NCBI GenBank assembly: GCA_030147805.1
Contig: JASBUR010000015.1
Location: forward strand, 1-38,410
Reading direction: 5' to 3'
DNA length: 38,410 nucleotides
From: Sphingomonadaceae bacterium
GTDB lineage: Bacteria; Pseudomonadota; Alphaproteobacteria; Sphingomonadales; Sphingomonadaceae
In this document: positions 8,730 to 17,340 of the stretch, piece by piece
Layout: each line of letters begins with the position of its first letter
How positions within the stretch are numbered: the stretch's first letter is position 1
The notes under the pieces: model-generated
Told to the model about the DNA's origin: nothing
What the model saw: only the letters and a program-made list of their open reading frames with translations
The model's database searches: none
Position numbers and translations under genes: made by a program

Positions 8730-8981
8730 ATGGCGACCGGCGAGGTCAAATGGTTCAATCGCAAGAAGGGGTTCGGCTTCATCAAGCCGGACCTCGGTCC
8801 GCGTGACGTGTTCGTCCACGTCTCGGCGGTGCAGCGCGCCGGCATGGCGCCGCTCGAGGACGGGCAGCGGCTCGAGTTCGAGCTGACGCAGCTGGCCGAC
8901 GGCCGCATCGCCGCGCTCGGCCTGCGCGCCATCGACGGCGGGCGTGATGCCGAGGTGCAGGCACAGGAAAAGCGCGAATGA
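8730..8981 (+). CDS. Cold-shock domain protein, CspA family
   Basis: An 83-residue single cold-shock domain. RNP1 (KGFGFIKPD) and RNP2 (DVFVHVSAV) are intact, after the typical start MATGEVKWFN. It binds single-stranded RNA or DNA and melts mRNA structure. The C-terminal tail (GGRDAEVQAQEKRE) is charged and longer than in minimal CspA. The last four bases overlap the start of chpT (ATGA), so the two are probably co-translated. An operon of a cold-shock protein with a cell-cycle phosphotransferase is unexpected by function. Confidence 0.93.
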   Translation: MATGEVKWFNRKKGFGFIKPDLGPRDVFVHVSAVQRAGMAPLEDGQRLEFELTQLADGRIAALGLRAIDGGRDAEVQAQEKRE

Positions 8982-9622
8982 GCAACGTCGATTTCGCCAG
9001 CCTGCTCTGCTCGCGGCTCTGTCATGATCTCGTGGGCCCCGTCGGCTCGATCTACAACGGCGTCGAGCTGCTCGTCGACGAGGACGATCCCGAGATGCGG
9101 GCGAAATGCCTCGACCTGCTCGCCGACAGCGCGCGGCAGACCGCCAACAAGCTCAAGTTCTTCCGCATCGCGTTCGGCGCCGCCGGCGGCTTTGGCGCGC
9201 AGATCGACGCGCGCGAGGCGAAGACCGCGCTCGAGGGCCTGTTCGGCGACAAGCGGATCGCGCTCGACTGGCTGGTCGGGCCGGCGGCGCTGCCCAAGGA
9301 TGCGATGAAGATCCTGCTCAACCTCGCGATGACCGCGGGCGACGCGCTGCTGCGCGGCGGGCGGCTCAACGTCGCCGCCGAGCAGCGCGGCGCAACGATC
9401 GAGCTGGCGGTGCGCGCGGAGGGCGACCGCATTCTGCTCGATCCCGAGCTGAAGGCGGCGCTCGAGGGGCGCACCGCCTTTGCCGACCTCGCACCGCGCG
9501 CCGCCGCGGCCTTCCTCGTCCATACGCTGGTGCGCGAGGCGGCGGCGCAGGTCCTCGTGTCTGAGCAGGAAGGCGCGCTGGTCTTCGGCGTCGCGCTCGC
9601 GTCGCCCCCGCGACAGCCTTAG
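8978..9622 (+). CDS. chpT: Histidine phosphotransferase ChpT
   Basis: A 214-residue protein with a dimeric, histidine-kinase-like fold. The phosphorylated His is residue 16 in SRLCHDLVGPVGSI, followed by the helix NGVELLVDE and a degenerate ATPase-like C-terminal half that lacks ATP-binding boxes. In Caulobacter, ChpT carries phosphate from the hybrid kinase CckA to CtrA and CpdR, controlling cell cycle, motility and chemotaxis genes. Length and motifs agree with that family. It overlaps the cold-shock gene by four bases and is followed after 59 bases by cheA. The gap contains a CtrA-type half-site, hinting that this relay controls the operon it adjoins. Confidence 0.9.
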   Translation: MSNVDFASLLCSRLCHDLVGPVGSIYNGVELLVDEDDPEMRAKCLDLLADSARQTANKLKFFRIAFGAAGGFGAQIDAREAKTALEGLFGDKRIALDWLVGPAALPKDAMKILLNLAMTAGDALLRGGRLNVAAEQRGATIELAVRAEGDRILLDPELKAALEGRTAFADLAPRAAAAFLVHTLVREAAAQVLVSEQEGALVFGVALASPPRQP

Positions 9623-9629
9623 GCCCGCC

Positions 9630-9637
9630 TTAACCAT
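9630..9637 (+). promoter_or_regulatory. CtrA half-site TTAACCAT upstream of cheA
   Basis: The exact octamer TTAACCAT, the half-site described for the master regulator CtrA in alphaproteobacteria, lies 45 bases before the cheA ATG, in a gap that otherwise has little A/T. A full site would be TTAA-N7-TTAA; the second half is not seen. The match is exact, but an eight-base match alone is weak evidence of binding. Confidence 0.4.
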
Positions 9638-9681
9638 TCGCCGCCCAAGGTCCGCGCGCCAATTCGCGAGGCGCCGGGACG

Positions 9682-12144
9682 ATGGACGAACTGCTGGTCG
9701 ATTTCCTCACCGAGACTGCCGAAAATATCGGCGTCGTCGACAATGAGCTCGTGCGCTGGGAGCAGAACCCCACCGACCGCGCGTTGCTCGACAATATTTT
9801 CCGGCTCGTCCACACGATCAAGGGCACCTGCGGCTTCCTCAACCTGCCGCGGCTCGAAGCGCTCGCGCATGCCGGCGAGACCGTGCTCGGCCGGGTGCGC
9901 GACGGCAAGCTGACCGTCTCGACGCCGGTGATCACCGCGGTGCTCGCCGGGCTCGACGGCATCAAGGCGATCCTGAGGGTCCTCGAGGCGACCGGCCGCG
10001 AGCCCGAGGGCGGCGACGCCGACCTCATCGCCCGGCTCGAGCGCGTCGCCGCCGGCGAGGCGACGGCGGCCGGCCCCGCCGCCGCCGAGCCCGAGGGGAC
10101 CGCGGCCCGCGCCCCGCAGAGCATCCGCGTGTCGGTCGAGCTGCTCGAGCAGCTGATGACGACGGTTTCCGAACTGGTGCTCACGCGCAACCAGCTGATG
10201 CAGATCGCGCGGCAGGCGGGCGAGGGCGACGCCTATACCGCGGCGCTGCAGCGGCTGTCGCAATGCGTCGCCGAGATCCAGGACGGCGTCATGCAGACGC
10301 GCATGCAGCCGGTCAGCAACGCCTGGGCGGCGCTGCCGCGCATGGTGCGCAACCTGGCGCTCGATCTCGGCAAGAAGATCGAACTCGAGATGGTCGGCGG
10401 GGACACCGAGCTCGACCGCCAGCTGCTCGAACTGATCAAGGACCCCCTGGCGCACATGGTACGCAACGCCTGCGACCACGGACTGGAGGATCCGGCGGGG
10501 CGCGCCGCCGCCGGCAAGCGCGCGGCGGGACGCCTGCGCCTCAACGCCTTCCAGGAGGGCGGCCACATCGTCATCGAACTTGCCGACGACGGGCGCGGCC
10601 TCAACCTCGCGCGGCTGAAGGCCAAGGCGGTCGAGGCGGGGCTGCTCCGCGAGCGCGAGGCTGCGGAGCTGAGCTACGCCCAGGCGGCCAAGCTGATGTT
10701 CCACGCCGGGCTGTCGACCGCCGAGACCGTGACCGCGGTGTCGGGCCGTGGCGTCGGCATGGACGTCGTGAAGGCGAACATCGAGAAGATCGGCGGCACG
10801 ATCGAGGTCGACTCGACGCCGGGGCGCGGGACGCGCTTCACGTTGCGCATTCCGCTGACGCTGGCGATCATCCCCGTGCTCGTCGTCGCCGCCGGCGGCG
10901 AGCGCTTCGCGGTGCCGCAGATCGCGGTGCGCGAACTCGTCGGCGCCGGCAGCGAGGGCGAAACCCGGATCGAGCGGCTGCACGACGCCCAGGTGCTGCG
11001 GCTGCGCGATCGGCTGCTGCCGGTCGTGGGGCTCGCGACGCTGCTGGGCCTCCCCGAAAGCGCGGGCGAGGAAAGCTATGTGGTCGTCGCGCAAGCGGGC
11101 AGCTTCAGCTTCGGGATCGTCGTCGACGACGTCTTCGACACCGAGGAGATCGTCGTGAAGCCCGTCGCGCCGATCCTCGCCGGCGTGACGCTCTATTCGG
11201 GCAACGCCATCCTCGGCGACGGCAGCGTGATCATGATTCTCGACGTCAACGGCATCGCCGCGGTCGGCGGTGCGGCAGGCGAGCGTTTCGAATCCGACCT
11301 TGCGGCCGACGCCGACGAACAGGGGGCCGCCGCCGCCGAGCGCGATGCGATGCTGGTGTTCCGGGCCGGCTCGCCGCATCCCAAGGCGGTGCCGCTGTCG
11401 CTGGTTTCGCGCATCGAGGAGATCGCCGTCGACCGCCTCGAATGGAGCGACGGCGGGCCCGTCGTCCAATATCGCGACGACATCATGCCGATCCTCACCG
11501 TCGACGCCGCAGCCGGCCTCAGGCCGGCCGGCCGGCAGCCGGTGCTGGTGTTCAACGACGGCGGCCGCTCGGTCGGCCTCGCTGTCGACGAGGTCGTCGA
11601 CATCGTCGAGGATATCATCGACATCCGGTTGTCGGGCGAGATCGGCGGACGTCTCGGCAGCGCGGTGATCGGCGGCCGGGTCACCGAGGTGCTCGACGCC
11701 GGCCATTATCTCGCGCTCGGGCTGCGGCCCGCCGCCCGTCCGCTGGCGGCGCCGGCGGCCGGCACCGCGGGCGCGGCAATTCTCGTCGTCGACGACAGCG
11801 CCTTCTTTCGCAACATGCTGCGGCCGCTGCTGTCGGCCGCCGGCTATCGGGTGACGACCGCCGCCAGCGCCGAGGAGGCGCTGCGCCTGCGCGAGGCCGG
11901 GCGCCGCTACGACCTCATCCTGTCCGACGTCGAGATGCCGGGCCTATCGGGCGTCGAGTTCGCGCGCGTCGTGAAGGACGCGGGGGCGTGGGCCGCGACG
12001 CCGATGATTGCCCTCTCGTCGACCGCCGGCGATGCGGCGCAGGTCAGCGGGCGTGAGGCGGGCTTCGACGACTATATCGCCAAGTTCGACCGCCTGTCGC
12101 TGCTGGCGCTCCTCGAACGGCGGCTGACGAAGGTGGCGGCATGA
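9682..12144 (+). CDS. cheA: Chemotaxis histidine kinase CheA with two CheW domains and a receiver
   Basis: An 820-residue hybrid kinase. Order: Hpt domain (about 1-105, phosphorylated His44 in VHTIKGT); a short linker with no room for a P2 CheY/CheB-docking domain; dimerisation helix pair (147-215); ATPase domain with N box (HMVRNACDHGLE, Asn262), G1 (ADDGRG, Asp302) and G2 (SGRGVGMD); a first CheW-like domain (390-530); a second, more divergent CheW-like domain (555-680); and a C-terminal receiver (698-818) with phosphoacceptor Asp749 and Lys801. It receives signals from chemoreceptors and phosphorylates CheY and CheB; the attached receiver may act as a phosphate sink. It heads cheA-W-Y-B-R and overlaps cheW by four bases. 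Confidence 0.95.
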   Translation: MDELLVDFLTETAENIGVVDNELVRWEQNPTDRALLDNIFRLVHTIKGTCGFLNLPRLEALAHAGETVLGRVRDGKLTVSTPVITAVLAGLDGIKAILRVLEATGREPEGGDADLIARLERVAAGEATAAGPAAAEPEGTAARAPQSIRVSVELLEQLMTTVSELVLTRNQLMQIARQAGEGDAYTAALQRLSQCVAEIQDGVMQTRMQPVSNAWAALPRMVRNLALDLGKKIELEMVGGDTELDRQLLELIKDPLAHMVRNACDHGLEDPAGRAAAGKRAAGRLRLNAFQEGGHIVIELADDGRGLNLARLKAKAVEAGLLREREAAELSYAQAAKLMFHAGLSTAETVTAVSGRGVGMDVVKANIEKIGGTIEVDSTPGRGTRFTLRIPLTLAIIPVLVVAAGGERFAVPQIAVRELVGAGSEGETRIERLHDAQVLRLRDRLLPVVGLATLLGLPESAGEESYVVVAQAGSFSFGIVVDDVFDTEEIVVKPVAPILAGVTLYSGNAILGDGSVIMILDVNGIAAVGGAAGERFESDLAADADEQGAAAAERDAMLVFRAGSPHPKAVPLSLVSRIEEIAVDRLEWSDGGPVVQYRDDIMPILTVDAAAGLRPAGRQPVLVFNDGGRSVGLAVDEVVDIVEDIIDIRLSGEIGGRLGSAVIGGRVTEVLDAGHYLALGLRPAARPLAAPAAGTAGAAILVVDDSAFFRNMLRPLLSAAGYRVTTAASAEEALRLREAGRRYDLILSDVEMPGLSGVEFARVVKDAGAWAATPMIALSSTAGDAAQVSGREAGFDDYIAKFDRLSLLALLERRLTKVAA

Positions 12145-12593
12145 GCATCGACCTGACGAGGGGCGGCGAATTCGTCACCGTGCAGCTGGGCGGCCAGTGG
12201 CTCGGGATCCCGGTGCTCGGCGTCCACGACGTGATGCGGATGGGCGCGCTGACCCGGGTGCCGCGCGCGCCGCCGCGCGTCGCCGGGGTGATGAACCTGC
12301 GCGGTCGCATCGTCACCGCGATCGACGTTCGCCGCTGCCTCGGGCTTGCGGCGCGCGACGTCGGCACGCCGCCGATGGGCGTCGTCGTCGAACAGGACGG
12401 CCAGCCCTATGCGCTGGTCGTCGACGGCGTCGGCGATGTCGTCAGCGTGCCTGCCGATCGCTACGAGCCGCACCCCGGCACGCTCTCGCCGGCGTGGCGG
12501 GCGGTGACCGGCGGGGTCTATCGCCTCGACGAGCTGTTGCTCGTGCTCGACGTCGGCCGGTTGCTGGTCAGCGACCTCGCCGAGGCCGCCTGA
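12141..12593 (+). CDS. cheW: Chemotaxis coupling protein CheW
   Basis: A 150-residue single CheW domain that links chemoreceptors to CheA at the inner membrane. Typical features are FVTVQLGGQWLGIPV at the start and VAGVMNLRGRIVTAIDVRRCLGL in the middle, the latter being the family's most conserved segment. The ATG overlaps the cheA stop (ATGA), indicating coupled translation and roughly equal output. Because CheA already holds two CheW-like domains, this operon encodes three in total. Confidence 0.95.
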   Translation: MSIDLTRGGEFVTVQLGGQWLGIPVLGVHDVMRMGALTRVPRAPPRVAGVMNLRGRIVTAIDVRRCLGLAARDVGTPPMGVVVEQDGQPYALVVDGVGDVVSVPADRYEPHPGTLSPAWRAVTGGVYRLDELLLVLDVGRLLVSDLAEAA

Positions 12594-12662
12594 GTTTACA
12601 CCATCTCAATCTTTGCCTGTGCAGGATCGATCGGGCCTGTCGGCGCCAAGGGGGGAAATGGA

Positions 12663-13028
12663 ATGAAGTCCTGTCTGATCGTCGATGACTCGAAGGTGAT
12701 CCGCAAGGTTGCGCGGCGCATTCTCGAGGACATGAACTTCCGCATCGACGAGGCCGAGGACGGCCGCATGGCGCTCGAGGCGTGTCAGCGCGCGGCGCCC
12801 GACGTCGTGCTGCTCGACTGGAACATGCCGGTGATGAACGGCATGGACTTCCTCGACGCGCTCCGCGACGAGCCGCTCGCCAAGCGCCCGGTCGTCGTGT
12901 TCTGCACCACCGAGAACGACATGGCGCACATCCGCGCCGCGATCGAGGCGGGTGCCGACGAATATATCATGAAGCCCTTCGACCGCGAGATCATCGAGGC
13001 GAAGTTCGCGCAGGTCGGGCTCGTCTAG
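12663..13028 (+). CDS. cheY: Chemotaxis response regulator CheY
   Basis: A 121-residue stand-alone receiver. Acidic pocket Asp8-Asp9, phosphoacceptor Asp52 in LLDWNMPVMNG, the switch Thr82/Thr83 pair and Lys104 in YIMKPF are all present. Phosphorylated by CheA, it would act on the flagellar motor or another output. An AAGGGGGG ribosome site lies eight bases before the ATG. The 69-base gap after cheW is the longest within the che operon after the gap before cheA. Confidence 0.94.
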   Translation: MKSCLIVDDSKVIRKVARRILEDMNFRIDEAEDGRMALEACQRAAPDVVLLDWNMPVMNGMDFLDALRDEPLAKRPVVVFCTTENDMAHIRAAIEAGADEYIMKPFDREIIEAKFAQVGLV

Positions 13029-13050
13029 CCGTAGCGCTGGGACCGTAGCC

Positions 13051-14178
13051 ATGTCCGCCACGGGCCTGGCCCGCTCGCAGCGCTTCCGCGACCCCGGCGA
13101 CGGCCCGGCGCGCGTCATGCTCGTCGACGATTCGAGCGTCAGCCGCGCGCTGATGACCCGCTGGATCGAGGAAGGCGGTGCGGGCCAGGTCGTCGCCACC
13201 GCCAGCAATGGCCGTGCCGCCGTCGAAGCGCTTGCCAGCCACCGCGTCGACGTCGTGGTGCTCGATATCGAAATGCCCGAGGTCGACGGCCTCACCGCGC
13301 TGCCGCGCCTGCTGGCGGCGCAACCCGGCGTCCAGGTGCTGATGGCCTCGAGCCTGTCGCAGAGCGGCGCCGCGGTCACCGTCCGGGCGCTGCGGCTCGG
13401 CGCCGCCGACGCGATCGGCAAGCCGCGCGCCGGCTGGGCGATCGGCAGCGGCGCCGATTTTCGCAGCGAGCTCGCCGCCAAGGTGCGGACGCTCGGCGCG
13501 GTGGCGCGACGCCTGCCGGGCCAGCCGGCGCCCGAGGAACCGGTGCCGCCGCCCGGCACCCCCGAGCCTACCGCCGCGCGCGCCGCGCCGTCGGCGCAGC
13601 GGCCGCGGGCGATCGTCCTCGGCGCCTCGACGGGCGGCCCCAACGCGCTGTTCCGGTTGATGGAGCTGCTGCCGGCGACCGTCGACGTGCCGCTGTTCAT
13701 CACCCAGCATATGCCCCCGACCTTCACCGCGATCCTCGCCGAGCATCTGGCGCGCCACGCCGGCCGGCCGGCCGTCGAGGCGACGGACGGCATGCCGGCG
13801 GTCGCTGGCCAGGTCTATATCGCGCCCGGGGGGCGGCACATGAGCCTCGGCGGCCGGCCCGACCGCGTTCGGCTGGTGGTCAGCGACGAGGAGCCGGAGA
13901 ATTTCTGCCGGCCGTCGGTCAACCCGCTGATGCGCAGCGCCGCGAGCATCTACGGCGCCGGCGCGCTCGGCATCATGCTCACCGGCATGGGCAGCGACGG
14001 GCTCGACGGCGCCCGCGAACTGGTGCGCGCCGGCGGCACGCTGCTCGCGCAGGACCGTACGACATCGGTGGTGTGGGGCATGCCAGGGGCGGTGGTGCGC
14101 GCCGGGCTCGCCGCCGAGGTGCTGCCGCTCGACGACATCGCCGCCAGCGTCGCCCGCCAGCTCGGACGCCCGCGGTGA
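13051..14178 (+). CDS. cheB: Chemotaxis protein-glutamate methylesterase CheB
   Basis: A 375-residue two-domain enzyme that removes methyl groups from chemoreceptors for adaptation. Receiver at about 20-145 with phosphoacceptor Asp72; a Pro/Ala-rich linker at 155-183; and a C-terminal esterase with catalytic Ser193 (GASTGG), His220 (TQHMPP) and Asp316 (TGMGSDG). It is 22 bases after cheY and overlaps cheR by four bases. Confidence 0.95.
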   Translation: MSATGLARSQRFRDPGDGPARVMLVDDSSVSRALMTRWIEEGGAGQVVATASNGRAAVEALASHRVDVVVLDIEMPEVDGLTALPRLLAAQPGVQVLMASSLSQSGAAVTVRALRLGAADAIGKPRAGWAIGSGADFRSELAAKVRTLGAVARRLPGQPAPEEPVPPPGTPEPTAARAAPSAQRPRAIVLGASTGGPNALFRLMELLPATVDVPLFITQHMPPTFTAILAEHLARHAGRPAVEATDGMPAVAGQVYIAPGGRHMSLGGRPDRVRLVVSDEEPENFCRPSVNPLMRSAASIYGAGALGIMLTGMGSDGLDGARELVRAGGTLLAQDRTTSVVWGMPGAVVRAGLAAEVLPLDDIAASVARQLGRPR

Positions 14179-15020
14179 GCATCGGCGAGGGCGCGTTCCA
14201 CATCCTGGCCGGGCTGCTGAAGAGCCGCTCGGGCGTCGTGCTCGGTCGCGACAAGGCGCACTTCCTCGAGAGCCGGCTGCTGCCGGTGGCGGCGCGCGCG
14301 AAGCTTCCCGACATCGACGCGCTCGCGGCGGCGCTGCTGCGACCGGGCAGCGAGGGGCTGGCGGTCGAGACCGTCGAGGCGACGCTCAACAACGAGACCT
14401 ATTTCTACCGCGATGCCGCGCCGTTCGAGCTGCTGCGAAACAGCGTGCTGCCCGCGCTGCGCCGGGAACGCCGGGCGGCGCGCCATCTTCGCATCTGGTG
14501 CGCCGCGGCCTCGACCGGTCAGGAGCCCTATTCGATCGCGATGATGCTCGCCGACGATGCCGACGCCTGGGCGGGGTGGAACGTCGAGATCGTCGCCACC
14601 GACCTGTCGCGCCGGGCGCTCGATCGCGCCGAGGCAGGAGTGTATTCGCAGTTCGAGGTGCAGCGCGGCCTGCCGATCCAGGCGCTTCTCCGCCACTTCG
14701 ACAAGGAGGGCGGGCACTGGCGACTGAGCCGCGACATCCGCCGCCGCGTGCGCTTCCGCCAGGCCAATCTCGCACAGTCCTTCGCGCATCTGGGCGCGTT
14801 CGATGTCGTGCTGTGCCGCAACGTGCTCATGTATTTCGATGCGGCGGCGAAAGCCGACATCCTGGCGCGCATGCGGCAGATGATGCCGACCGACGGCTGC
14901 CTGCTGCTGGGCGCTGCCGAAACCGTGCTGGGGCTGGGCGTCGATTTCCGCCCGGACTGGGACAACCGCGGCCTCTACCGCGCCGGCGCCGCCGACCTGC
15001 CCGCCGTCGCCTCAGCCTGA
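14175..15020 (+). CDS. cheR: Chemotaxis protein methyltransferase CheR
   Basis: A 281-residue SAM-dependent enzyme that methylates glutamates of chemoreceptors, opposing CheB. The start is GTG, overlapping the cheB stop (GTGA). N-terminal helical domain (about 1-75) with LNNETYFYRDAAPFELL; SAM-binding domain with WCAAASTGQEPYSIAM, EIVATDLS and the family signature CRNVLMYF. Length is normal for CheR without a TPR extension. It closes the che operon and faces the SDR gene tail to tail, one base apart. No receptor, cheD or flagellar gene is in the window. Confidence 0.95.
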   Translation: MSIGEGAFHILAGLLKSRSGVVLGRDKAHFLESRLLPVAARAKLPDIDALAAALLRPGSEGLAVETVEATLNNETYFYRDAAPFELLRNSVLPALRRERRAARHLRIWCAAASTGQEPYSIAMMLADDADAWAGWNVEIVATDLSRRALDRAEAGVYSQFEVQRGLPIQALLRHFDKEGGHWRLSRDIRRRVRFRQANLAQSFAHLGAFDVVLCRNVLMYFDAAAKADILARMRQMMPTDGCLLLGAAETVLGLGVDFRPDWDNRGLYRAGAADLPAVASA

Positions 15021-15021
15021 C

Positions 15022-15678
15022 CTACCAGGGAAGCGGCTTGCCGCTATAGTCGACGAAGACGCCGCTCGCCGTGGCCTCGGCGATCACCCGGCGCATTCCG
15101 GCAACCGATTCAGGAGGCTGCAGCGGCGCCTGCGCGCCGCCCATGTCGGTCCGCACCCAGCCGGGGTGGAGCGCGAGAACCTTGATGTCGCGCGGCGTCA
15201 ACTCGAGCGCCAGGCATGACAGCCCCATGTTGAGTGCCGCCTTCGACATGCGGTAGCTCCAGATCCCGCCGCCATTGTCGGCGATCGATCCCAGCACCGA
15301 GCTCAACGCGGCGATCGTGCCGCCCTGCCGCACCTTCTTGCCGAGCGTGCGCGCCACCAGCAGCGGGCCGAGGGCATTGATCGTCATCACGCGCGTCCAC
15401 GCGGCGGCGTCGATCTCGTCGAGCGTCGGCTCGCGTGCGCCGACCCCGGCGTTGGCGATCAGCAGGTCGAGCGATCCGCCGATCGCCGCGGTCATCGCCG
15501 CCAGCGACGCCTCGTCGCCGACGTCGGCGCGATAGGCCATCGCGCCGAGCGCGCGCAGCGATTCGAGGTCGGCGTCCTGGCGCGCCGAGGCATGCACCGT
15601 CCAGCCGTCGGCGAGGTACTGGCGAACGAACTCGCGCCCGAGACCGCGGCTGGCTCCGACGACGGCGACGCTCGGCAT
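15022..15678 (-). CDS. Short-chain dehydrogenase/reductase
   Basis: A 218-residue NAD(P)-dependent oxidoreductase of the classical SDR type. The nucleotide motif is GASRGLG near the N-terminus, with NAG, a catalytic Ser in ALSSVLGS and YRMSK as the catalytic Tyr-Lys pair. The ATG at MPSVAV is chosen because GGAAGG lies seven bases before it. Substrate unknown; the sequence resembles CsgA/sniffer-like carbonyl reductases. It faces cheR and is divergent from the J-domain gene. Confidence 0.9.
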   Translation of the reverse strand: MPSVAVVGASRGLGREFVRQYLADGWTVHASARQDADLESLRALGAMAYRADVGDEASLAAMTAAIGGSLDLLIANAGVGAREPTLDEIDAAAWTRVMTINALGPLLVARTLGKKVRQGGTIAALSSVLGSIADNGGGIWSYRMSKAALNMGLSCLALELTPRDIKVLALHPGWVRTDMGGAQAPLQPPESVAGMRRVIAEATASGVFVDYSGKPLPW

Positions 15679-15754
15679 GGCAGGCCCTTCCAAATTGAAC
15701 GCTGTGCGCGCCGAAGAAATCGCCTATCAGGCGCGCGAGCAAGGATATTCGTCG

Positions 15755-16468
15755 ATGTCGATCTGGCACATGCTCCTGACCGGTGCGACCGGGGTCGCGG
15801 TCAGCGGCCCGCTGGGCGCGCTGGTGCGTGCCTTCACGGCCCGGCGTGCGACGCCGGAGCTGCGGCGCGAGAAGCGCCAGCGCCGCCGCCAGGTCGCCTT
15901 CACCGTCGCCGCCATCGCGCTGGCGGCGAAGATGGCGCGCGCCGACGGCTATGCCTCCACCGAGGAGTTCGCTACCTTCCAGCGCCTGTTCCGCGTCCCC
16001 GAGAGCGAGCGCGCCAATGCCGAGCGCTTCTACCGGATGGCGCAAGGGTCGACCGCCGGGTTCGAAGCCTATGCCGACCAGGCGGCGAAACTGCTGGGCG
16101 AGGGGTCGCCGGTGCTCGAGGACCTGCTCGAGGCGCTGATGCTGATCGCCGCGACCGACGGCGTCCATCCCGACGAGGTGGCCTATCTCGACCAGGTCGC
16201 CGACCGCTTCGGTTTCTCCGCCGCCGACTATGCGCGCATCAAGGCGCGGCATATCGAGCCGTCGGCCGACGATCCCTACGTCATCCTGGGCATCGCGCCG
16301 GGCGCTCCGCCCGAGGCGGTGCGCGCCGCCTATCGCGGCCTCGTCAAGGCGTACCACCCCGATCGCCACATGGCCGAGGGCACGCCGCCGGAGTTCATCC
16401 GCGTCGTCGAGGACCGGATGGCAGCGATAAACGGCGCCTATGCGCGGATCATGAAGGGCAGCGCCTGA
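15755..16468 (+). CDS. TerB-like/J-domain co-chaperone (DjlA-like)
   Basis: A 237-residue protein. I start at the ATG of MSIWHMLLTG because AAGGA precedes it and the following GPLGALVRAF matches the usual start of this family; an ATG 26 codons upstream overlaps the divergent SDR start. A Gly-rich hydrophobic N-terminus, a basic stretch (RREKRQRRRQ), a TerB-like helical domain (about 60-165, with MARADG and AATDGVHPDE repeats) and a C-terminal J domain with YHPDRH follow. The HPD tripeptide stimulates DnaK ATPase. Order and size match DjlA-type membrane-associated co-chaperones. The stop overlaps the next gene (TGATG). Confidence 0.87.
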   Translation: MSIWHMLLTGATGVAVSGPLGALVRAFTARRATPELRREKRQRRRQVAFTVAAIALAAKMARADGYASTEEFATFQRLFRVPESERANAERFYRMAQGSTAGFEAYADQAAKLLGEGSPVLEDLLEALMLIAATDGVHPDEVAYLDQVADRFGFSAADYARIKARHIEPSADDPYVILGIAPGAPPEAVRAAYRGLVKAYHPDRHMAEGTPPEFIRVVEDRMAAINGAYARIMKGSA

Positions 16469-17340
16469 TGCCCGCAGCGCATCTCGCGCTGGTGGCTCTC
16501 ATCGACCTGCTGTGGGCGTTCAACATCGTCGCGTTCAAATATGCGGTCGAGGCGCTGCCGCCGATCGCGGTGGTATTCCTGCGCTATCTGATCGTGCTCG
16601 CCATCTGCCTGCCGTGGCTGCGCTGGCTGCCCGGGCGGATGGGCACGGTACTGCTCACCGGCCTGGTTGGCGGCGCGCTCTACTTCAGCCTGACCGCGCT
16701 CAGCGTCGCGGCCGCCGATAACGTCTCGGCGCTGGCGATCGTCGGGCAGCTGAGCGTGCCGTTCAGCGTCATCCTCGCGGTGATCTTTCTCAAGGAGCGG
16801 ATCCATTGGCCACGCATCGTCGGCGTCACGCTGGCGTTCGTGGGCATCGTCATCCTCAGCTTCGATCCCGCGATCGTCGACGAGCGCCTCGGCATTCTGC
16901 TCACCGTCCTCGCGACCTTCGTCTATGCGGTCAGCTCGTTGCTGATGCGGCGCCTCAAGGGCGTCCATCCGCTGACCATCCACGCCTGGCTTGCCGCGAT
17001 CAGCCTGCCGCTGCTCCTCGTCGGCTCGCTCGTCTTCGAGCCCGGCGCGCTCGCCGGGGTCGGCGATCTGCGCCTCGCGACCTTCGGATGGATCGTCTAT
17101 TCGGCGGTCGGCGCATCGGTGATCGGTCACGCGGGCATGTCGTGGCTGCTGCAGCAGCATCCGGTGTCGGTGATCGCGCCGATGACGCTGCCGACGCCGT
17201 TGATCAGCGTCGCGCTCGGCGTCATGCTGATGGCGACGCCGATCACGCCGCAGATGCTCGCCGGCGGCGCGGTCGCGCTGGTGGGCGTCGCGATCGTCAT
17301 CCTGCGCACCGCGCGGGCGCAGGTTCGGGAGACGCCATGA
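16468..17340 (+). CDS. EamA-family (DMT) transporter
   Basis: A 290-residue inner-membrane protein with about ten hydrophobic helices in two EamA repeats. Examples are ALIDLLWAFNIVAFKYAVEAL at the start of repeat one and VYAVSSLLMRRLKG at the start of repeat two, with the family's conserved FLKERIHWPRIVG between. Members export amino acids, metabolites or nucleotide sugars. Substrate cannot be told. It shares one base with the upstream stop and overlaps the amidase start by four bases, so the three genes form a tight operon. Confidence 0.9.
   Translation: MPAAHLALVALIDLLWAFNIVAFKYAVEALPPIAVVFLRYLIVLAICLPWLRWLPGRMGTVLLTGLVGGALYFSLTALSVAAADNVSALAIVGQLSVPFSVILAVIFLKERIHWPRIVGVTLAFVGIVILSFDPAIVDERLGILLTVLATFVYAVSSLLMRRLKGVHPLTIHAWLAAISLPLLLVGSLVFEPGALAGVGDLRLATFGWIVYSAVGASVIGHAGMSWLLQQHPVSVIAPMTLPTPLISVALGVMLMATPITPQMLAGGAVALVGVAIVILRTARAQVRETP

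Noticed and set aside
9619..11706. Minus-strand frame of about 700 codons opposite cheA
   Set aside because: It mirrors the cheA codon pattern and has no family signatures.
15679..15693. TTG start five residues before the SDR ATG
   Set aside because: The GGAAGG ribosome site serves the ATG at 15678, and the TTG would lie inside that site.
15677..15754. Longer start for the J-domain protein
   Set aside because: It would overlap the divergent SDR start and adds residues not seen in the family; the ATG at 15755 has AAGGA in front.
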